Below, piece by piece: positions 11,189 to 21,389 of a stretch of DNA of 64,000 nucleotides. The position numbers and the translations under genes are program-made. Source of the stretch: Arthrobacter sp. KBS0703 (GTDB lineage: Bacteria; Actinomycetota; Actinomycetes; Actinomycetales; Micrococcaceae); contig NZ_MVDG02000001.1 in the NCBI RefSeq assembly GCF_002008315.2, positions 496,001 to 560,000 of the forward strand, given 5' to 3'. A model generated the notes under the pieces. The model made no database searches. It saw only the letters and a program-made list of their open reading frames with translations, and had not been told where the DNA came from. The stretch's first letter is position 1; each line of letters opens with the position of its first letter.

Positions 11189-11596
11189 CTAAAGTTCCTT
11201 ATTGACGCCGGACTGGCTGCGCAGCGCATCCCGGATTTCGGTGAGAAGCGCGATCTGCGGGTCTTCGGCGGCTTCCTCCTTGACGTCCTGGTTAATCCCA
11301 AGCCGGCGGTTACGGCGCTCGATCATGAGGTTGATGGGCATGACGATGACAAAGTAAATGGCGGCGGCAACCAGCAGGAAGTTAACAACCGCGGTTAGCA
11401 GGACGCCGATCCGCACGTCCCCGAACGCCAGGAAATTGTCAAACTTAGGCTGCCCCACCAGCAACGAGATCAGCGGCATCATGACGCTCTTGACCAGGGC
11501 GTCGACCACCGCGCTAAACGCCGTGCCGATGACAACCGCCACCGCCAGATCGATGACATTGCCTTTGAGAATGAACTTCTTGAATCCAGTAAGCAT
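11189..11596 (-). CDS. mscL: Large-conductance mechanosensitive channel MscL
   Basis: This 135-aa channel opens under membrane tension to release osmolytes. The N-terminal amphipathic helix and TM1 (GFKKFILKGNVIDLAVAVVI) are diagnostic. TM2 is at about residues 65-90 and is followed by a charged cytoplasmic helix with the typical EIRDAL. The start is ATG 11596, with TAGTTT ending 7 nt upstream (plus-strand 11604-11609), which fits a leaderless transcript. A TTG three codons earlier is unnecessary. Confidence 0.95.
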   Translation of the reverse strand: MLTGFKKFILKGNVIDLAVAVVIGTAFSAVVDALVKSVMMPLISLLVGQPKFDNFLAFGDVRIGVLLTAVVNFLLVAAAIYFVIVMPINLMIERRNRRLGINQDVKEEAAEDPQIALLTEIRDALRSQSGVNKEL

Positions 11597-12170
11597 GGCA
11601 CCCAAACTACCGCACAGCCGCGCCCTGGCGGCGGGCCGTCAGGGGTAGCCCGGCGCGGCCTTCAGCCCAAAGTACTCTTCAAGGGTTCCGATTCCGCGCT
11701 TCTTCATGTCCGTGGCGGCCTCGACCCCGATGTAGCGGAGGTGCCAGGACTCGTAGTAGTACCCCGTGATGGGATGCAGCATCAACGGATAGCGCACCAC
11801 GAAGCCGAACCGGTAGGCGTTGGCTTTGGCCCACACCGCGGCCGGCTGTTCGGCAAAGCACGGCTGGAAGCTGCATGCGCCGCCGCCGTCGCCGATGTCG
11901 AACGCCCAGCCCGTCTGGTGTTCGGAATAGCCCGGCCGCGCGGAGGCGGTGTCCGCAGCCGCCTGTCCCCGGGCACTGACGTAGCCGTTGTACGTGGCGG
12001 TCTGTGTGGCATAGGAACGGTATCCGCTCGCCAGCGTCATGGTCACGCCCGCAGCCGCTGCTGCCGCAAACATCCGTTCCGCGGCAGCCGCCGTCGTGCG
12101 GTTCAGCAGTTCCGCCTCGCCGGAAACGGCGAGGGCGACGCGCGGCTGGACCAGATCCGCGGGGACATAG

Positions 12171-12208
12171 CTGTCTCTTATACACATCTAGATGTGTATA
12201 AGAGACAG
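12171..12208. other. Nextera/Tn5 mosaic-end pair (artefact) in vanY
   Basis: CTGTCTCTTATACACATCT is followed directly by its reverse complement, giving a 38-bp perfect palindrome of two 19-bp mosaic ends. It is an adapter junction, not genomic sequence. Confidence 0.95.
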
Positions 12209-12383
12209 CCAGGGGCTGGCGGGGTCGGTCAGCGAGTATTGATTGGGCAGGCTGGAGGCGGCCGACGGCGGCGCTGGCGCAGACGTTGACGGGGAGGCTG
12301 CCGGGGATGCGGACGACGGCGGTGCTGACGCGGGCGCAGAGGAGGACGCCGGCGCCGAGGCCGAGCCTGACGCGGCGCGCGCG

Positions 12384-12420
12384 TGTCTCTTATACACATC
12401 TAGATGTGTATAAGAGACAG
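12384..12420. other. Nextera/Tn5 mosaic-end pair (artefact) in vanY linker
   Basis: This is the same head-to-head mosaic-end pair, lacking the first C (37 bp). It interrupts the Ser/Ala/Pro linker of the carboxypeptidase. Confidence 0.95.
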
Positions 12421-12590
12421 GGCCTGGGCCGTTCCCGCTGCGGCGGAGGATGCCGGGCCCTGGCCCTCCGGAGTGCACGCAGCCAGCGCGGACAGCCCGG
12501 CGCCGGCGACCAGCAGCTTGGCGATTGACCGGCGGCTGGGCGGTTGCGGATCCCGGTCCATGGTGGGGGAGCAGTCGTAGCACACGTGTG

Positions 12591-13556
12591 CTAAACCTTC
12601 CTCAGCAGCATCCGGCGGATGGAATGATCGGCTTCCTTGGTGAGGACCAGCTGGGCCCGTCCCCTCGTGGGCAGCACGTTCTCTTCCAGGTTCGGTTCGT
12701 TGATGCGCTTCCAGATGTCGCGGGCCGTGACTTCGGCCTCGTCGTCGGAGAGCGTCGCGTAGCGGTGGAAATACGACTCCGGCTGCGCGAAGGCGGTGGA
12801 GCGGAGCTTCCGGAAGCGGTCCACATACCACTCCTCGATGTACGACGTCTTGGCATCCACGTAGATGGAGAAGTCGAAGAAGTCGCTCAGCGCCAGCCCC
12901 TGGCGGCCGTCATGCCGGGGGCGCGCGGGGGCCAGGACATTCAGCCCCTCGACGATGAGGACGTCCGGGCGGCGGACCACCACTTCCTTGCCGGGCACGA
13001 TGTCATATGTGACGTGCGAGTACCAGGGGGCGCGGACTTCCTCGGCGCCGCCCTTGATTTCGCTCACAAAGCGCAGCAGCGCCCGCCGGTCATAGGACTC
13101 CGGGAACCCTTTGCGTTCAAGCAGCTGGCGGCGCTTGAGCTCAGCGAGCGGGTACAGGAAACCGTCAGTGGTGATCAGTTCAACGTTCGGGGTGCCGGGC
13201 CAGCGCCGAAGCATCTCGCGGAGCACGCGGGCAATGGTGGACTTGCCCACGGCAACGGACCCGGCCACACCGATTACGAAGGGCGTGCGCTGGGTCTGTT
13301 CGCCCAGGAAGGTTGTGGTGGCGGCGTGCAGCTGGCCTGCGGCTTCCACATAGAGGTGCAACAGCCGGGACAGGGGCAGGTAGACCTCGCGGACCTCTTT
13401 CATGTCCAGGGGGTCACCGAGCCCACGAAGGCGCAGCACATCCTCTTCATTAAGGGGCTGTTCCATCTGGGCTGCGAGCCGGGACCAGGTCTGCCGGTCC
13501 AGCTCCACGAACGGCGAGACACCCTCCCCGTTCGCTTCATTGCGTTGCGAAGTCAC
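12591..13556 (-). CDS. coaA: Type I pantothenate kinase
   Basis: This 321-aa enzyme phosphorylates pantothenate, the first and usually limiting step of coenzyme A synthesis. It carries the P-loop [12 protein letters not shown] at about residues 97-107, ITTDGF, and the family signature VEGLNVL, with the C-terminal lid region RIWKRIN-like. The length is normal for bacterial CoaA. I chose the GTG at 13556, giving [10 protein letters not shown]; an ATG 30 bp upstream adds an Arg-rich stretch. acpS, whose product uses CoA, lies 3.4 kb downstream. Confidence 0.93.
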   Translation of the reverse strand: MTSQRNEANGEGVSPFVELDRQTWSRLAAQMEQPLNEEDVLRLRGLGDPLDMKEVREVYLPLSRLLHLYVEAAGQLHAATTTFLGEQTQRTPFVIGVAGSVAVGKSTIARVLREMLRRWPGTPNVELITTDGFLYPLAELKRRQLLERKGFPESYDRRALLRFVSEIKGGAEEVRAPWYSHVTYDIVPGKEVVVRRPDVLIVEGLNVLAPARPRHDGRQGLALSDFFDFSIYVDAKTSYIEEWYVDRFRKLRSTAFAQPESYFHRYATLSDDEAEVTARDIWKRINEPNLEENVLPTRGRAQLVLTKEADHSIRRMLLRKV

Positions 13557-13627
13557 CCTAGAGATTCTGCCCCTCGCGGCGCGCATAGCGAAATGAAGGC
13601 ACTAGCCGGCGTCCCCGTGGCGGCCAG

Positions 13628-14072
13628 ATGAAGTACCCTCTCGCGCCCGGCACCGTCGTCGCCGGCGATCTGAACGTCGCCAAGACCCCGGCCGGCGTGT
13701 GGACCGACGGCGCCGGCGCTACCATCAACATCGCAACATGCAAGGTGGTTCCCGGCGACAAGCTCACCTACACGCAGGTCCTGGACGTGACGCTCACGTG
13801 GGGACAGGATGGCTGCCGACATCGTGGCCACCGGCACCGGCGCAGCCAACGGGTTCACCCCGGCCAACGTCGTCGTCACCGATCCGGTGCTGACCCTCGG
13901 CAGCACCAGCACCGTGGCTACCAACCCGCTGACGACGTCCAAGACGGTCACAGCCACCATCACGTTCGAATTCCTCTCCACCACCACGGGCCGCGCCGAC
14001 GTCACCGCGACATACAACTTCGGCAACGTCGCCTTCACCCTGCAGCAGGTAACCCAGTCCGGCCTGGCCTAG
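13628..14072 (+). pseudogene. SipW-type (alternate signal peptide) exported protein, 5'-truncated and frameshifted
   Basis: The reading frame from 13628 encodes APGTVVAGDLNV and GDKLTYTQVLDVTLT. It then loses frame at about 13799, and the frame from 13809 continues as MAADIVATGTGAANG to the stop at 14072. Removing one base in ACGTGGGG restores LTGDRMAAD, typical of proteins with an alternate-type signal peptide (TasA/SipW-like secretion). No signal peptide is encoded upstream in any frame, so roughly 40 N-terminal residues are missing. The role is unknown; such proteins are surface or fibre components. Given the adapter-ridden assembly around it, both defects may be errors. Confidence 0.6.
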
Positions 14073-14145
14073 TCTGATACCGGCGCACGGCGGCCCTGGA
14101 GGCCGCACGTCGCCGTTACCGGATCCGGGGCCAGGGGTAGGAATC

Positions 14146-14761
14146 ATGGGCATCCCCGCGCAGTCTGCGGGCCGCGGCGCTTATCGCCGCGGCGGTGCTC
14201 CTGGGCCTCCTGAGCGCGCAGGGCAGCTACGCACTGTGGAACGTCGGCACCTCCGCTGCACCCGGCACAGTCTCTGCCGCATCGTTCACCGTCAACCTCA
14301 CGGGCAGTCCCTCCGGCCAGGTCTGGCCCATGACACTGGCCGGAGGGCAGGCGGCCAGCCTGGCCCTCATCACCCAGGCCGCCGCACTCACCCCGGGAAC
14401 CGCGGTTTATGCCGGCGCCCTGGTGGGGAATGCCTCGGACGCGGGCGGAGCGTTCAGCATCGACGTCACAGCCGGGGCCCCGGCCGTCACCAGCGCGGGG
14501 AACGGCTCGCTTTCGCCGTATCTGACCGTCGACGCCAAGACGGCAACCTCAACGGATGCCTGCGCCACCGCCACAGGTTATGCCCCGCTCACCGCCGCGG
14601 GCCTGACCTCGGCAGCAGTTCCCAAAGGCGGCAGCACTGTCCTCTGCTTCGAAGTCAAACTTTCTTCCGCCGCTCCAGCCACGGTGAAAGGACAATCCGT
14701 GAGCATCACGATCCCGCTCACCGCGCGCCAGCTCTGCGGGGTGCCCGGCGGCTGCGCTTGA
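14146..14761 (+). pseudogene. Second SipW-type exported protein, start region frameshifted
   Basis: The main frame (from about 14159) encodes a hydrophobic leader RSLRAAALIAAAVLLG, then SYALWN, the hallmark after alternate-type signal peptides. About 180 residues of Thr/Ala/Ser-rich beta-like sequence follow. That frame has no good start codon before the leader. The ATG at 14146 is one base out of phase, and deleting one C in the CCCC run at about 14153-14157 gives MGIPRSLRAAALI, a convincing leader. It therefore looks like one gene with a single-base insertion. It is paired with the related gene at 13628, but no SipW signal peptidase gene is present in the window. The function is unknown. 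Confidence 0.6.
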
Positions 14762-15028
14762 TAGCCTTCCCCTCGTGGGGAATCCGGATCACAAGCGCAA
14801 GCAGAGGAGGCAGAGGAAGCCGGCCAGGAGCATGCCCGGCTCGGCCGCCACACGCACGCCGCTTCATGAGGGCGAAAGCGCCAGTTTCCCTTCCGAATGG
14901 ACGGGCGCCACGGCTGCAAATAGCCCCTCGTTGACCATTCGATGGGCCCGTCTCAGGGCCGGGGCAGGTGGCGTAACCCTCGGGATTGGCGTCGCCTCCG
15001 CGCTCCAAAGCCGGTTAGGCTTATACCC

Positions 15029-16921
15029 ATGTGTGGAATCGTGGGTTATGTAGGGCGTACGTCGGGCCGGGCTGATGCCGGGCACACTGCGCTGGATGTT
15101 GTTCTTGAAGGTCTGCGCCGCCTGGAGTACCGGGGCTATGACTCGGCGGGCATCGCGGTCGTCGCGGACGGGGAGATTTCCTCGCGGAAGAAGTCCGGGA
15201 AGCTGAGCAATCTGCTCGCTGAACTGGACGCGCGGCCGCTGCCGGAGTCGCTGACCGGGATCGGTCACACCCGCTGGGCCACGCACGGCGGCCCGACGGA
15301 TCAGAACGCGCACCCGCACCTGTCTGACGGCGGGAAGCTGGCGCTGATCCACAACGGCATCATTGAAAACTTCGCCGAGCTCAAGCTTCAGCTCGTGGCC
15401 AAGGGCGTGGAGTTCGCCTCCGAGACCGATACCGAGGTCGCCGCGGCGCTGCTGGGCGACATCTTCCGCAACAAGCTCGGCGGCGACGTGTCCGGCGGCG
15501 GCCTGACCCGGGCGATGGAGCTGGCCTGCCAGCGGCTCGAGGGCGCGTTCACGCTGCTCGCGGTGCACGCCGACCAGCCCGACGTCGTGGTGGCCGCGCG
15601 CCGGAACTCGCCCCTGGTGGTGGGCCTGGGCGAGGGCGAGAACTTTTTGGGCTCGGATGTGTCCGGGTTCATCGATTACACCCGCCGTGCGGTGGAGCTG
15701 GGCCAGGACCAGATCGTGACCATCACCGCTGATTCGGTGACGATCACCGATTTCTTCGGCGCCCCCGCGGAGGGCAAGGAATACCACGTGAACTGGGATC
15801 CGGAGTCCGCCGAGAAGGGCGGTTTCCCGTCCTTCATGGAGAAGGAAATCCATGACCAGCCCGACGCCGTGGGCCAGACCCTGCTGGGACGGTCGGACAT
15901 TCACGGGAAGCTGACCCTGGATGAGCTGCGGATCGATCCGGCGCTGCTCAAGAGCGTGGACAAGATCATCGTCCTGGCGTGCGGCACGTCCGCGTATGCC
16001 GGGCAGGTCGCGAAGTACGCGATCGAGCACTGGTGCCGGATCCCCACCGAGGTGGAGCTGTCCCACGAGTTCCGCTACCGCGACCCGATCGTGGACGAGA
16101 ACACCCTGATCGTGTCGATCTCCCAGTCCGGGGAGACCATGGACACGCTGATGGCTGTCCGGTACGCGAAGGAACAGGGCGCCAAGACGGTGTCCATCTG
16201 CAACACCAACGGCTCCACGATCCCGCGCGAGTCCGACGCCGTGCTGTACACGCACGCCGGCCCGGAGATCGCGGTGGCGTCCACGAAGGCGTTCCTGGCC
16301 CAGATCACGGCCGCGTACCTGCTGGGCCTGTACCTGGCGCAGCTGCGCGGGAACAAGTTCCAGGGCGAGATCAAGGACATCCTCGCGGACCTGGCCAAGA
16401 TCCCGGCCAAGATCCAGCGGATCCTGGACAACGAGGGCCAGATCAAGGAGCTCGGCCGGGCCATGGCGGACGCGAAGTCCGTGCTGTTCCTGGGCCGGCA
16501 CGTCGGGTTCCCGGTGGCCATGGAAGGTGCGCTGAAGCTCAAGGAGCTGGCGTACATCCATGCCGAGGGCTTCGCCGCCGGCGAGCTCAAGCACGGCCCG
16601 ATCGCCCTGATCGAGGAAGGCCAGCCGGTTTTCGTGGTGGTTCCGTCCCCGCGCGGCCGCGACTCGCTGCACGCCAAGGTGGTCTCCAACATCCAGGAAG
16701 TGCGGGCCCGCGGCGCGAAGACCATCGTGATCGCCGAGGAAGGCGACGAGGCCGTGAAGGCCTACGCCGAGCACGTCTTCTATATCCCGGAGACCCCCAC
16801 CCTCCTGGCGCCCCTGCTGGCCACCGTGCCGCTGCAGATCTTCGCCCTCTCACTCGCCACGGCCAAGGGATACGACGTGGACCAGCCACGCAACCTGGCC
16901 AAGAGCGTCACCGTAGAGTAA
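15029..16921 (+). CDS. glmS: Glutamine-fructose-6-phosphate aminotransferase (isomerizing)
   Basis: This 630-aa enzyme makes glucosamine-6-phosphate, the entry point to UDP-GlcNAc. The N-terminal glutaminase domain begins MCGIVGYVG with the nucleophilic Cys2 exposed after Met removal. It continues with [12 protein letters not shown] and HTRWATHG. Two SIS domains follow ([20 protein letters not shown]), ending NLAKSVTVE. There is no Shine-Dalgarno; TAGGCT ends 7 nt before the ATG, suggesting leaderless expression. acpS follows after 4 bp. The preceding 14762-15028 shows no supported gene. Confidence 0.97.
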   Translation: MCGIVGYVGRTSGRADAGHTALDVVLEGLRRLEYRGYDSAGIAVVADGEISSRKKSGKLSNLLAELDARPLPESLTGIGHTRWATHGGPTDQNAHPHLSDGGKLALIHNGIIENFAELKLQLVAKGVEFASETDTEVAAALLGDIFRNKLGGDVSGGGLTRAMELACQRLEGAFTLLAVHADQPDVVVAARRNSPLVVGLGEGENFLGSDVSGFIDYTRRAVELGQDQIVTITADSVTITDFFGAPAEGKEYHVNWDPESAEKGGFPSFMEKEIHDQPDAVGQTLLGRSDIHGKLTLDELRIDPALLKSVDKIIVLACGTSAYAGQVAKYAIEHWCRIPTEVELSHEFRYRDPIVDENTLIVSISQSGETMDTLMAVRYAKEQGAKTVSICNTNGSTIPRESDAVLYTHAGPEIAVASTKAFLAQITAAYLLGLYLAQLRGNKFQGEIKDILADLAKIPAKIQRILDNEGQIKELGRAMADAKSVLFLGRHVGFPVAMEGALKLKELAYIHAEGFAAGELKHGPIALIEEGQPVFVVVPSPRGRDSLHAKVVSNIQEVRARGAKTIVIAEEGDEAVKAYAEHVFYIPETPTLLAPLLATVPLQIFALSLATAKGYDVDQPRNLAKSVTVE

Positions 16922-16925
16922 GCAC

Positions 16926-17273
16926 ATGATTGTTGGCATAGGCGTAGACGTTGTGGACATTGAACGCTTCGGCAGGCAGCTGGAGCGCACCCCCGGGCTC
17001 CGCGACCGGCTGTTCGTTCCGGCCGAGCGCGAACTCAATACCCGCTCCCTGGCTGCGCGGTTCGCCGCCAAGGAAGCCGTGGCGAAGGTCCTGGGCGCTC
17101 CCGCCGGCATGAACTGGCAGGACTGCTGGATCGGACTGGACCAGAACGGCCCCACCATCCAGGTCAAGGGCACCGTGCTGGCAGTGGCTGAGGCCAAGGG
17201 CGTCAAACGCTGGCACCTGTCCATGAGCCACGACGGCGGCATTGCCACCGCCACCGTCCTGGCCGAGGGCTGA
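16926..17273 (+). CDS. acpS: Holo-[acyl-carrier-protein] synthase
   Basis: This 115-aa enzyme transfers 4'-phosphopantetheine from CoA to acyl carrier protein. The N-terminal [12 protein letters not shown] carries the Mg-binding Asp. [13 protein letters not shown] carries the second metal ligand Glu and Lys. [11 protein letters not shown] is the C-terminal motif. The length is typical of AcpS-type enzymes. It lies in a tight run glmS-acpS-nnr, with gaps of 4 and 20 bp, a common actinobacterial arrangement. Confidence 0.94.
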   Translation: MIVGIGVDVVDIERFGRQLERTPGLRDRLFVPAERELNTRSLAARFAAKEAVAKVLGAPAGMNWQDCWIGLDQNGPTIQVKGTVLAVAEAKGVKRWHLSMSHDGGIATATVLAEG

Positions 17274-17293
17274 TACCGAACGGACTGCACTGA

Positions 17294-18820
17294 ATGATCA
17301 GCGCCTATACCGGAACCCAGATACGCGAGGCTGAAAAGCCTTTACTGGATTCAGGTATGGGCGCTGTTCTCATGCAGCGGGCGGCCCACGGCCTCGCCAA
17401 CGCCGTCATCGGGGAGCTGCGCTCCCGCGGCCAGCGGCTCTACGGCGCCAGCGTGGCGGTCCTTGCCGGCAAAGGCAACAACGGCGGGGACGGCCTTTTC
17501 GCGGCCGCTCAGCTCGCCGGACGGGGCATGCGTACGACGGCGGTCCTCGCCTCGGGCAGCGCCCATCCCGACGCACTGGCGGCCTTTGAGCGCGCCGGGG
17601 GCCGCGTGTGCAACCTGACCGACGCGAATGCCGGTGAGCTGGCAGCGGCGGCCGGGAGGGCCGACGTCGTTATTGATGCGTTGCTCGGAACCGGCGCGCA
17701 GGGCGGGCTCCGCGGTGCCGCCGCAGAGCTCGTTGCCCTGCTGGCCCGCGGTAACCGCGGCCTTGTGGTGGCCTGCGATGTTCCGAGCGGCGTGAACTCC
17801 GATACCGGCGAGGCCGCGGACCCGGTGCTCCCAGCCGATCTCACCGTCACCTTCGGCGCCGCCAAAGCAGGCCTGCTGACCGACCCGGGCGCCGACTTCG
17901 CCGGACGGGTCCACACTGTCCCGATCGGGATCGAGGACGGGCTTCCGTGGCCGGCACTGCGGCGGCTGGAAGCTTCGGATCTCGCCGCCCTCCTCCCCAA
18001 ACCCGGGCGCCGCTCGCACAAGTACTCCCGCGGTGTCCTCGGCATCGTGGCGGGGTCCCCGGCGTATCCCGGCGCCGCCGTGCTCGCCTGCCGCGGCGCA
18101 CTGGCCGCCGGTGTGGGAATGGTTCGCTACCTTGGCCCGCCTGACGTTGCCGACCTCATCCGGCAGAGCTGTCCCGAGGTGGTGTGCAGCTCCGGAACGG
18201 TGGCCGGGACGCACGTGCAGGCGTGGCTCGTGGGCTCCGGCATGGACGGCTCGGACGACGACCAGATGCAGCGTGTCCGCGATGCGGTGGATTCAGGCCT
18301 GCCCACCGTGGCGGACGCCGGCGCGCTGCCCGTGCTCCCGGATGTGCTGGCCCCGCAGGTGGTCCTGACCCCGCACGCCGGTGAGCTCGCAACACTGCTG
18401 ACGCGCCTCGGAGCCGGCCTGGACCGCGCCGCGGTGGAGGCGTCCACCCTCGCGGCGGCCCGGCAGGCAGCGGGCCTCACCGAGGCCACCGTGCTGCTCA
18501 AGGGCGCCACCACACTGGTGGCGTCCCCCTACCAGGACTTCTACAGCCAGGCCGACGGCACCCCCTGGCTGGCCACGGCCGGCAGCGGCGACGTGCTGGC
18601 CGGCGTCAAGATGTGTATAAGAGACAGCTGCTCGCCCAGGTGGGGTCCGACGTCGGGCGTTTCGGTGCGGCGGGCATCGATCCGGACGAGCGGTGGGCGG
18701 CCATTGCCGCCATGGCGGCAAGCCTTCATGCCCGCGCCGGAGCTGCCGCGTCCGGCGGCGCGCCGCTGACCGCGGGGCGGATTGCCGACGCCATACCCGG
18801 AATCTGGGATAAAGTCAGCA
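17294..18820 (+). pseudogene. nnr: Bifunctional NAD(P)HX epimerase/dehydratase, C-terminus interrupted by adapters
   Basis: The N-terminal YjeF epimerase domain (residues about 1-215; GKGNNGGDGLFAA) repairs the R-epimer of hydrated NAD(P)H. The C-terminal ribokinase-like dehydratase domain (about 230-500; LTPHAGELATLL, GSGDVLAG) removes the water using ATP or ADP. After GSGDVLAG a 19-bp mosaic end (18609-18627) replaces a few codons. The frame then resumes with LLAQVGSDVG and runs to GIWDKVS at 18820, where a second adapter pair hides the true stop. The enzyme is probably intact in the organism; about four residues and the last codons are missing here. Confidence 0.85.
18609..18627 (+). other. 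Nextera/Tn5 mosaic end (artefact) in nnr
   Basis: A single AGATGTGTATAAGAGACAG replaces native sequence just after the GSGDVLAG codons. No left-hand partner is retained. Confidence 0.95.
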
Positions 18821-18858
18821 CTGTCTCTTATACACATCTAGATGTGTATAAGAGACAG
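18821..18858. other. Nextera/Tn5 mosaic-end pair (artefact) at nnr/glgX junction
   Basis: A complete 38-bp head-to-head mosaic-end pair joins the end of nnr to the region upstream of glgX. Because it lies between two different genes, their adjacency is not proven by this sequence. Confidence 0.95.
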
Positions 18859-18953
18859 GTCACACCCACCCGCTACGGTAAGACCAAGTTCCCGGCGTGA
18901 CGCGCGACATACCTGCCGGACAAAAAGTGTTGGACAACGTAATAGGAGCACGA

Positions 18954-21389
18954 ATGGAAATCTGGCCCGGACAGGCGTACCCCCTTGGCGCCACCTTCGA
19001 CGGAACCGGAACCAACTTCGCTTTGTTCAGCGAACGAGCAGAAAAAATTGAGCTGTGCCTCTTCGAGGAGGACGGCACCGAGACGCGGGTCCCGGTAGGG
19101 GAAGTGGACGGGTACGTGTGGCACTGTTACCTGCCGCAGGTCCAGCCCGGCCAGAAATATGGCTACCGCGTGCACGGCCCGTACGACCCCGACTCCGGAA
19201 ACCGCTTCAACCCGAACAAGCTCCTCCTGGACCCGTACGCCAAGGCAGTGCACGGCCAGATCGACTGGGATCCCGCCCTGTTCTCCTACAACATGGGCGA
19301 CCCCGACTCCCGCAATGACAAGGACTCCGCGCCCCACATGATGATGGGCGTGGTCATCAACCCGTTCTTCGACTGGGACGGCGACCACCTCCCGCGTATC
19401 CCGTACCACCAGTCCGTGATCTATGAGGCCCACGTCAAGGGCCTGACGCAGCTCCACCCCGAGATCCCCGAGGAACAGCGCGGCACCTACGCCGGTGTGG
19501 CGCATCCGTCGGTCATCTCCCACCTGCAGAAGCTCGGCATCACCGCCATCGAGCTCATGCCCGTGCACCAGTTCGTCAACGACGGCATCCTGGAGGACAA
19601 GGGCCTGAACAACTACTGGGGCTACAACACCATCGGGTTCTTCGCCCCGCACAACAGCTACAGCTCCACCGGGGACACCGGCCAGCAGGTCCAGGACTTC
19701 AAGGCCATGGTCCGCTCGCTCCACCGCGCCGGCATCGAGGTCATCCTCGACGTGGTCTACAACCACACCGCAGAGGGCAACCACCTGGGGCCCACACTGT
19801 CCTTCAAGGGCATCGACAACGCCGCCTATTACCGCCTGATGGACGGCGATGAGAAGCACTACATGGACTACACCGGCACCGGCAACTCGCTGAACGTGCG
19901 CCAGCCGCACTCCCTGCAGCTGCTCATGGACTCGCTGCGCTACTGGGTCACCGAGATGCACGTGGACGGGTTCCGCTTCGACCTCGCCTCCACGCTGGCC
20001 CGCGAGTTCTACGACGTCGACAAGCTGTCCACCTTCTTCGAACTCATCCAGCAGGACCCCGTAGTGTCCCAGGTCAAGCTGATCGCCGAGCCGTGGGACG
20101 TCGGCCCCGGCGGCTACCAGGTGGGCAACTTCCCGCCGCAGTGGACGGAGTGGAACGGAAAATACCGCGACACCGTCCGGGACTTCTGGCGCGGCGAGCC
20201 CGCCACGCTGGGCGAGTTCGCCTCGCGTATCACCGGTTCGGCAGACCTGTACGAGCACTCCGGCCGCCGCCCGGTGGCCTCCATCAACTTCGTCACCGCC
20301 CACGACGGCTTCACGCTCGCGGACCTGGTCTCCTACAACGAGAAGCACAACGACGCCAACGGCGAAGGCAACAACGACGGCGAGTCACACAACCGCTCCT
20401 GGAACTGCGGCGCCGAAGGGCCCACGGACGACCCCAAGGTGCTGGGACTGCGCGCCCGGCAGCAGCGGAACTTCATAGCCTCGCTCCTGCTGTCGCAGGG
20501 CGTGCCCATGCTGCTGCACGGCGACGAGATGGGGCGCACCCAGCGCGGAAACAACAACGGCTATTGCCAGGATTCCGAGCTGACCTGGATCAACTGGGAC
20601 AACGTGGACCAGCCCCTGATCGAGTTCACCGCCGCCGTCAACTCGCTGCGGGCCAAGCACCCCACGTTCCGGCGCAGCCGCTTCTTCGACGGCCGGCCCG
20701 TCCGGCGTGGTGAGGGCGAGCGTCTGCCGGACATCGAGTGGCTGGACCCGGACGGCAACACCATGCAGCCCGAGGACTGGGACAGCGGCTTCGGCCGGTC
20801 CGTGGGGGTCTTCCTCAACGGTGACGGCATCCAGGGCAAGGACAACCGCGGGCGCCGCATCACGGATGTGAACTTCGTGCTGTACTTCAACGCGCACGAC
20901 GGCGACGTCGTGTTCAAGCTCCCGTCGGATGAATACGCCCCTGCCTGGGACGTCATCATCGACACCGCCGGCGCGGGTGCCGATTCCGAACCCGTGCAGG
21001 CGGGCGGAAAACTCACCGTCGCGGCGAAATCGCTCGTGGTGCTCCGTGCCCACAGCGCCCCAGAGGAGGAGCCGGATCACTCGGTGGCGGCCTCCCTCGC
21101 AGCTTTGACGCAGACGGCGACAACCGAAACCGCGGCGCTCACGGCCCCCACCTTTCCCGAGCCGAAAAACACCAAGAAGTCCGCGCTGAAGCCGGAAGAG
21201 AAGGGTGCGGAGAAGGCCGAAGAGGCGCCGGCGAATGTCGAGGAGGCGCCGGCCAGTGCCGAGGAGGCACCGGCGAATGTCGAGGAGGCGCCGGCGAATC
21301 CCGCGGCGAAGCCCGCGCCCGAAAAGAAGCCAGCGTCCAAGCCTGCGGGCAGGCGGCGGTCAGGCAAGCAGGGCGGGACGGGCTCATGA
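18954..21389 (+). CDS. glgX: Glycogen debranching enzyme GlgX/TreX
   Basis: This 811-aa GH13 isoamylase-type enzyme cleaves alpha-1,6 branches to yield linear maltodextrins for TreY. An N-terminal CBM48 domain (about 10-100) precedes the catalytic barrel, with [25 protein letters not shown] (nucleophile Asp), LIAEPWD (acid/base Glu) and FVTAHDGFT. After about residue 700 it carries a Lys/Glu/Ala/Pro-rich tail containing four 7-residue repeats (EEAPANV type) and a basic end; ordinary GlgX lacks this. The ATG at 18954 follows AGGAG. It overlaps treY by 4 bp. The sequence upstream (18859-18953) comes right after an adapter and shows no clear gene. Confidence 0.93.
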   Translation: MEIWPGQAYPLGATFDGTGTNFALFSERAEKIELCLFEEDGTETRVPVGEVDGYVWHCYLPQVQPGQKYGYRVHGPYDPDSGNRFNPNKLLLDPYAKAVHGQIDWDPALFSYNMGDPDSRNDKDSAPHMMMGVVINPFFDWDGDHLPRIPYHQSVIYEAHVKGLTQLHPEIPEEQRGTYAGVAHPSVISHLQKLGITAIELMPVHQFVNDGILEDKGLNNYWGYNTIGFFAPHNSYSSTGDTGQQVQDFKAMVRSLHRAGIEVILDVVYNHTAEGNHLGPTLSFKGIDNAAYYRLMDGDEKHYMDYTGTGNSLNVRQPHSLQLLMDSLRYWVTEMHVDGFRFDLASTLAREFYDVDKLSTFFELIQQDPVVSQVKLIAEPWDVGPGGYQVGNFPPQWTEWNGKYRDTVRDFWRGEPATLGEFASRITGSADLYEHSGRRPVASINFVTAHDGFTLADLVSYNEKHNDANGEGNNDGESHNRSWNCGAEGPTDDPKVLGLRARQQRNFIASLLLSQGVPMLLHGDEMGRTQRGNNNGYCQDSELTWINWDNVDQPLIEFTAAVNSLRAKHPTFRRSRFFDGRPVRRGEGERLPDIEWLDPDGNTMQPEDWDSGFGRSVGVFLNGDGIQGKDNRGRRITDVNFVLYFNAHDGDVVFKLPSDEYAPAWDVIIDTAGAGADSEPVQAGGKLTVAAKSLVVLRAHSAPEEEPDHSVAASLAALTQTATTETAALTAPTFPEPKNTKKSALKPEEKGAEKAEEAPANVEEAPASAEEAPANVEEAPANPAAKPAPEKKPASKPAGRRRSGKQGGTGS
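21219..21302 (+). repeat. Four tandem 21-bp repeats in the glgX tail
   Basis: Four direct copies of a 21-bp unit encode [21 protein letters not shown] and EEAPANP. The copies differ by one to a few bases. They are in frame, so copy-number change would lengthen or shorten the tail without a frameshift. Confidence 0.85.

Larger units (their letters stand above)
11639..12561 (-). pseudogene. D-alanyl-D-alanine carboxypeptidase lipoprotein (VanY family), split by adapter islands
   Basis: Read on the minus strand, one gene runs through three collinear pieces. Piece 1 (12561-12421) encodes a lipoprotein-type leader with an Arg pair and an LAAC lipobox. Piece 2 (12383-12209) encodes a Ser/Ala/Pro-rich linker ending NQYSLTDPASPW. 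Piece 3 (12170-11639) encodes the VanY zinc peptidase domain, with SGYRSYATQ, RPGYSEHQTGWAFDIGD and ESWHLRYIG carrying the His/Asp/His zinc ligands. Adapter islands at 12171-12208 and 12384-12420 replace native codons, probably about ten residues between DPASPW and YVPADLVQP. The enzyme would trim D-Ala from peptidoglycan stem peptides outside the membrane. The break is almost surely an assembly artefact and the natural gene is probably intact. Confidence 0.8.

Noticed and set aside
14762..15028. Possible gene (96 codons, minus strand) between the SipW-like gene and glmS
   Set aside because: Arg/Pro/Gly-rich composition, no ribosome site and no resemblance to any family; it reads as a shadow frame.
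21219..21302. Tandem repeats in glgX as a possible CRISPR or VNTR locus
   Set aside because: The units are in-frame coding repeats with no spacers.
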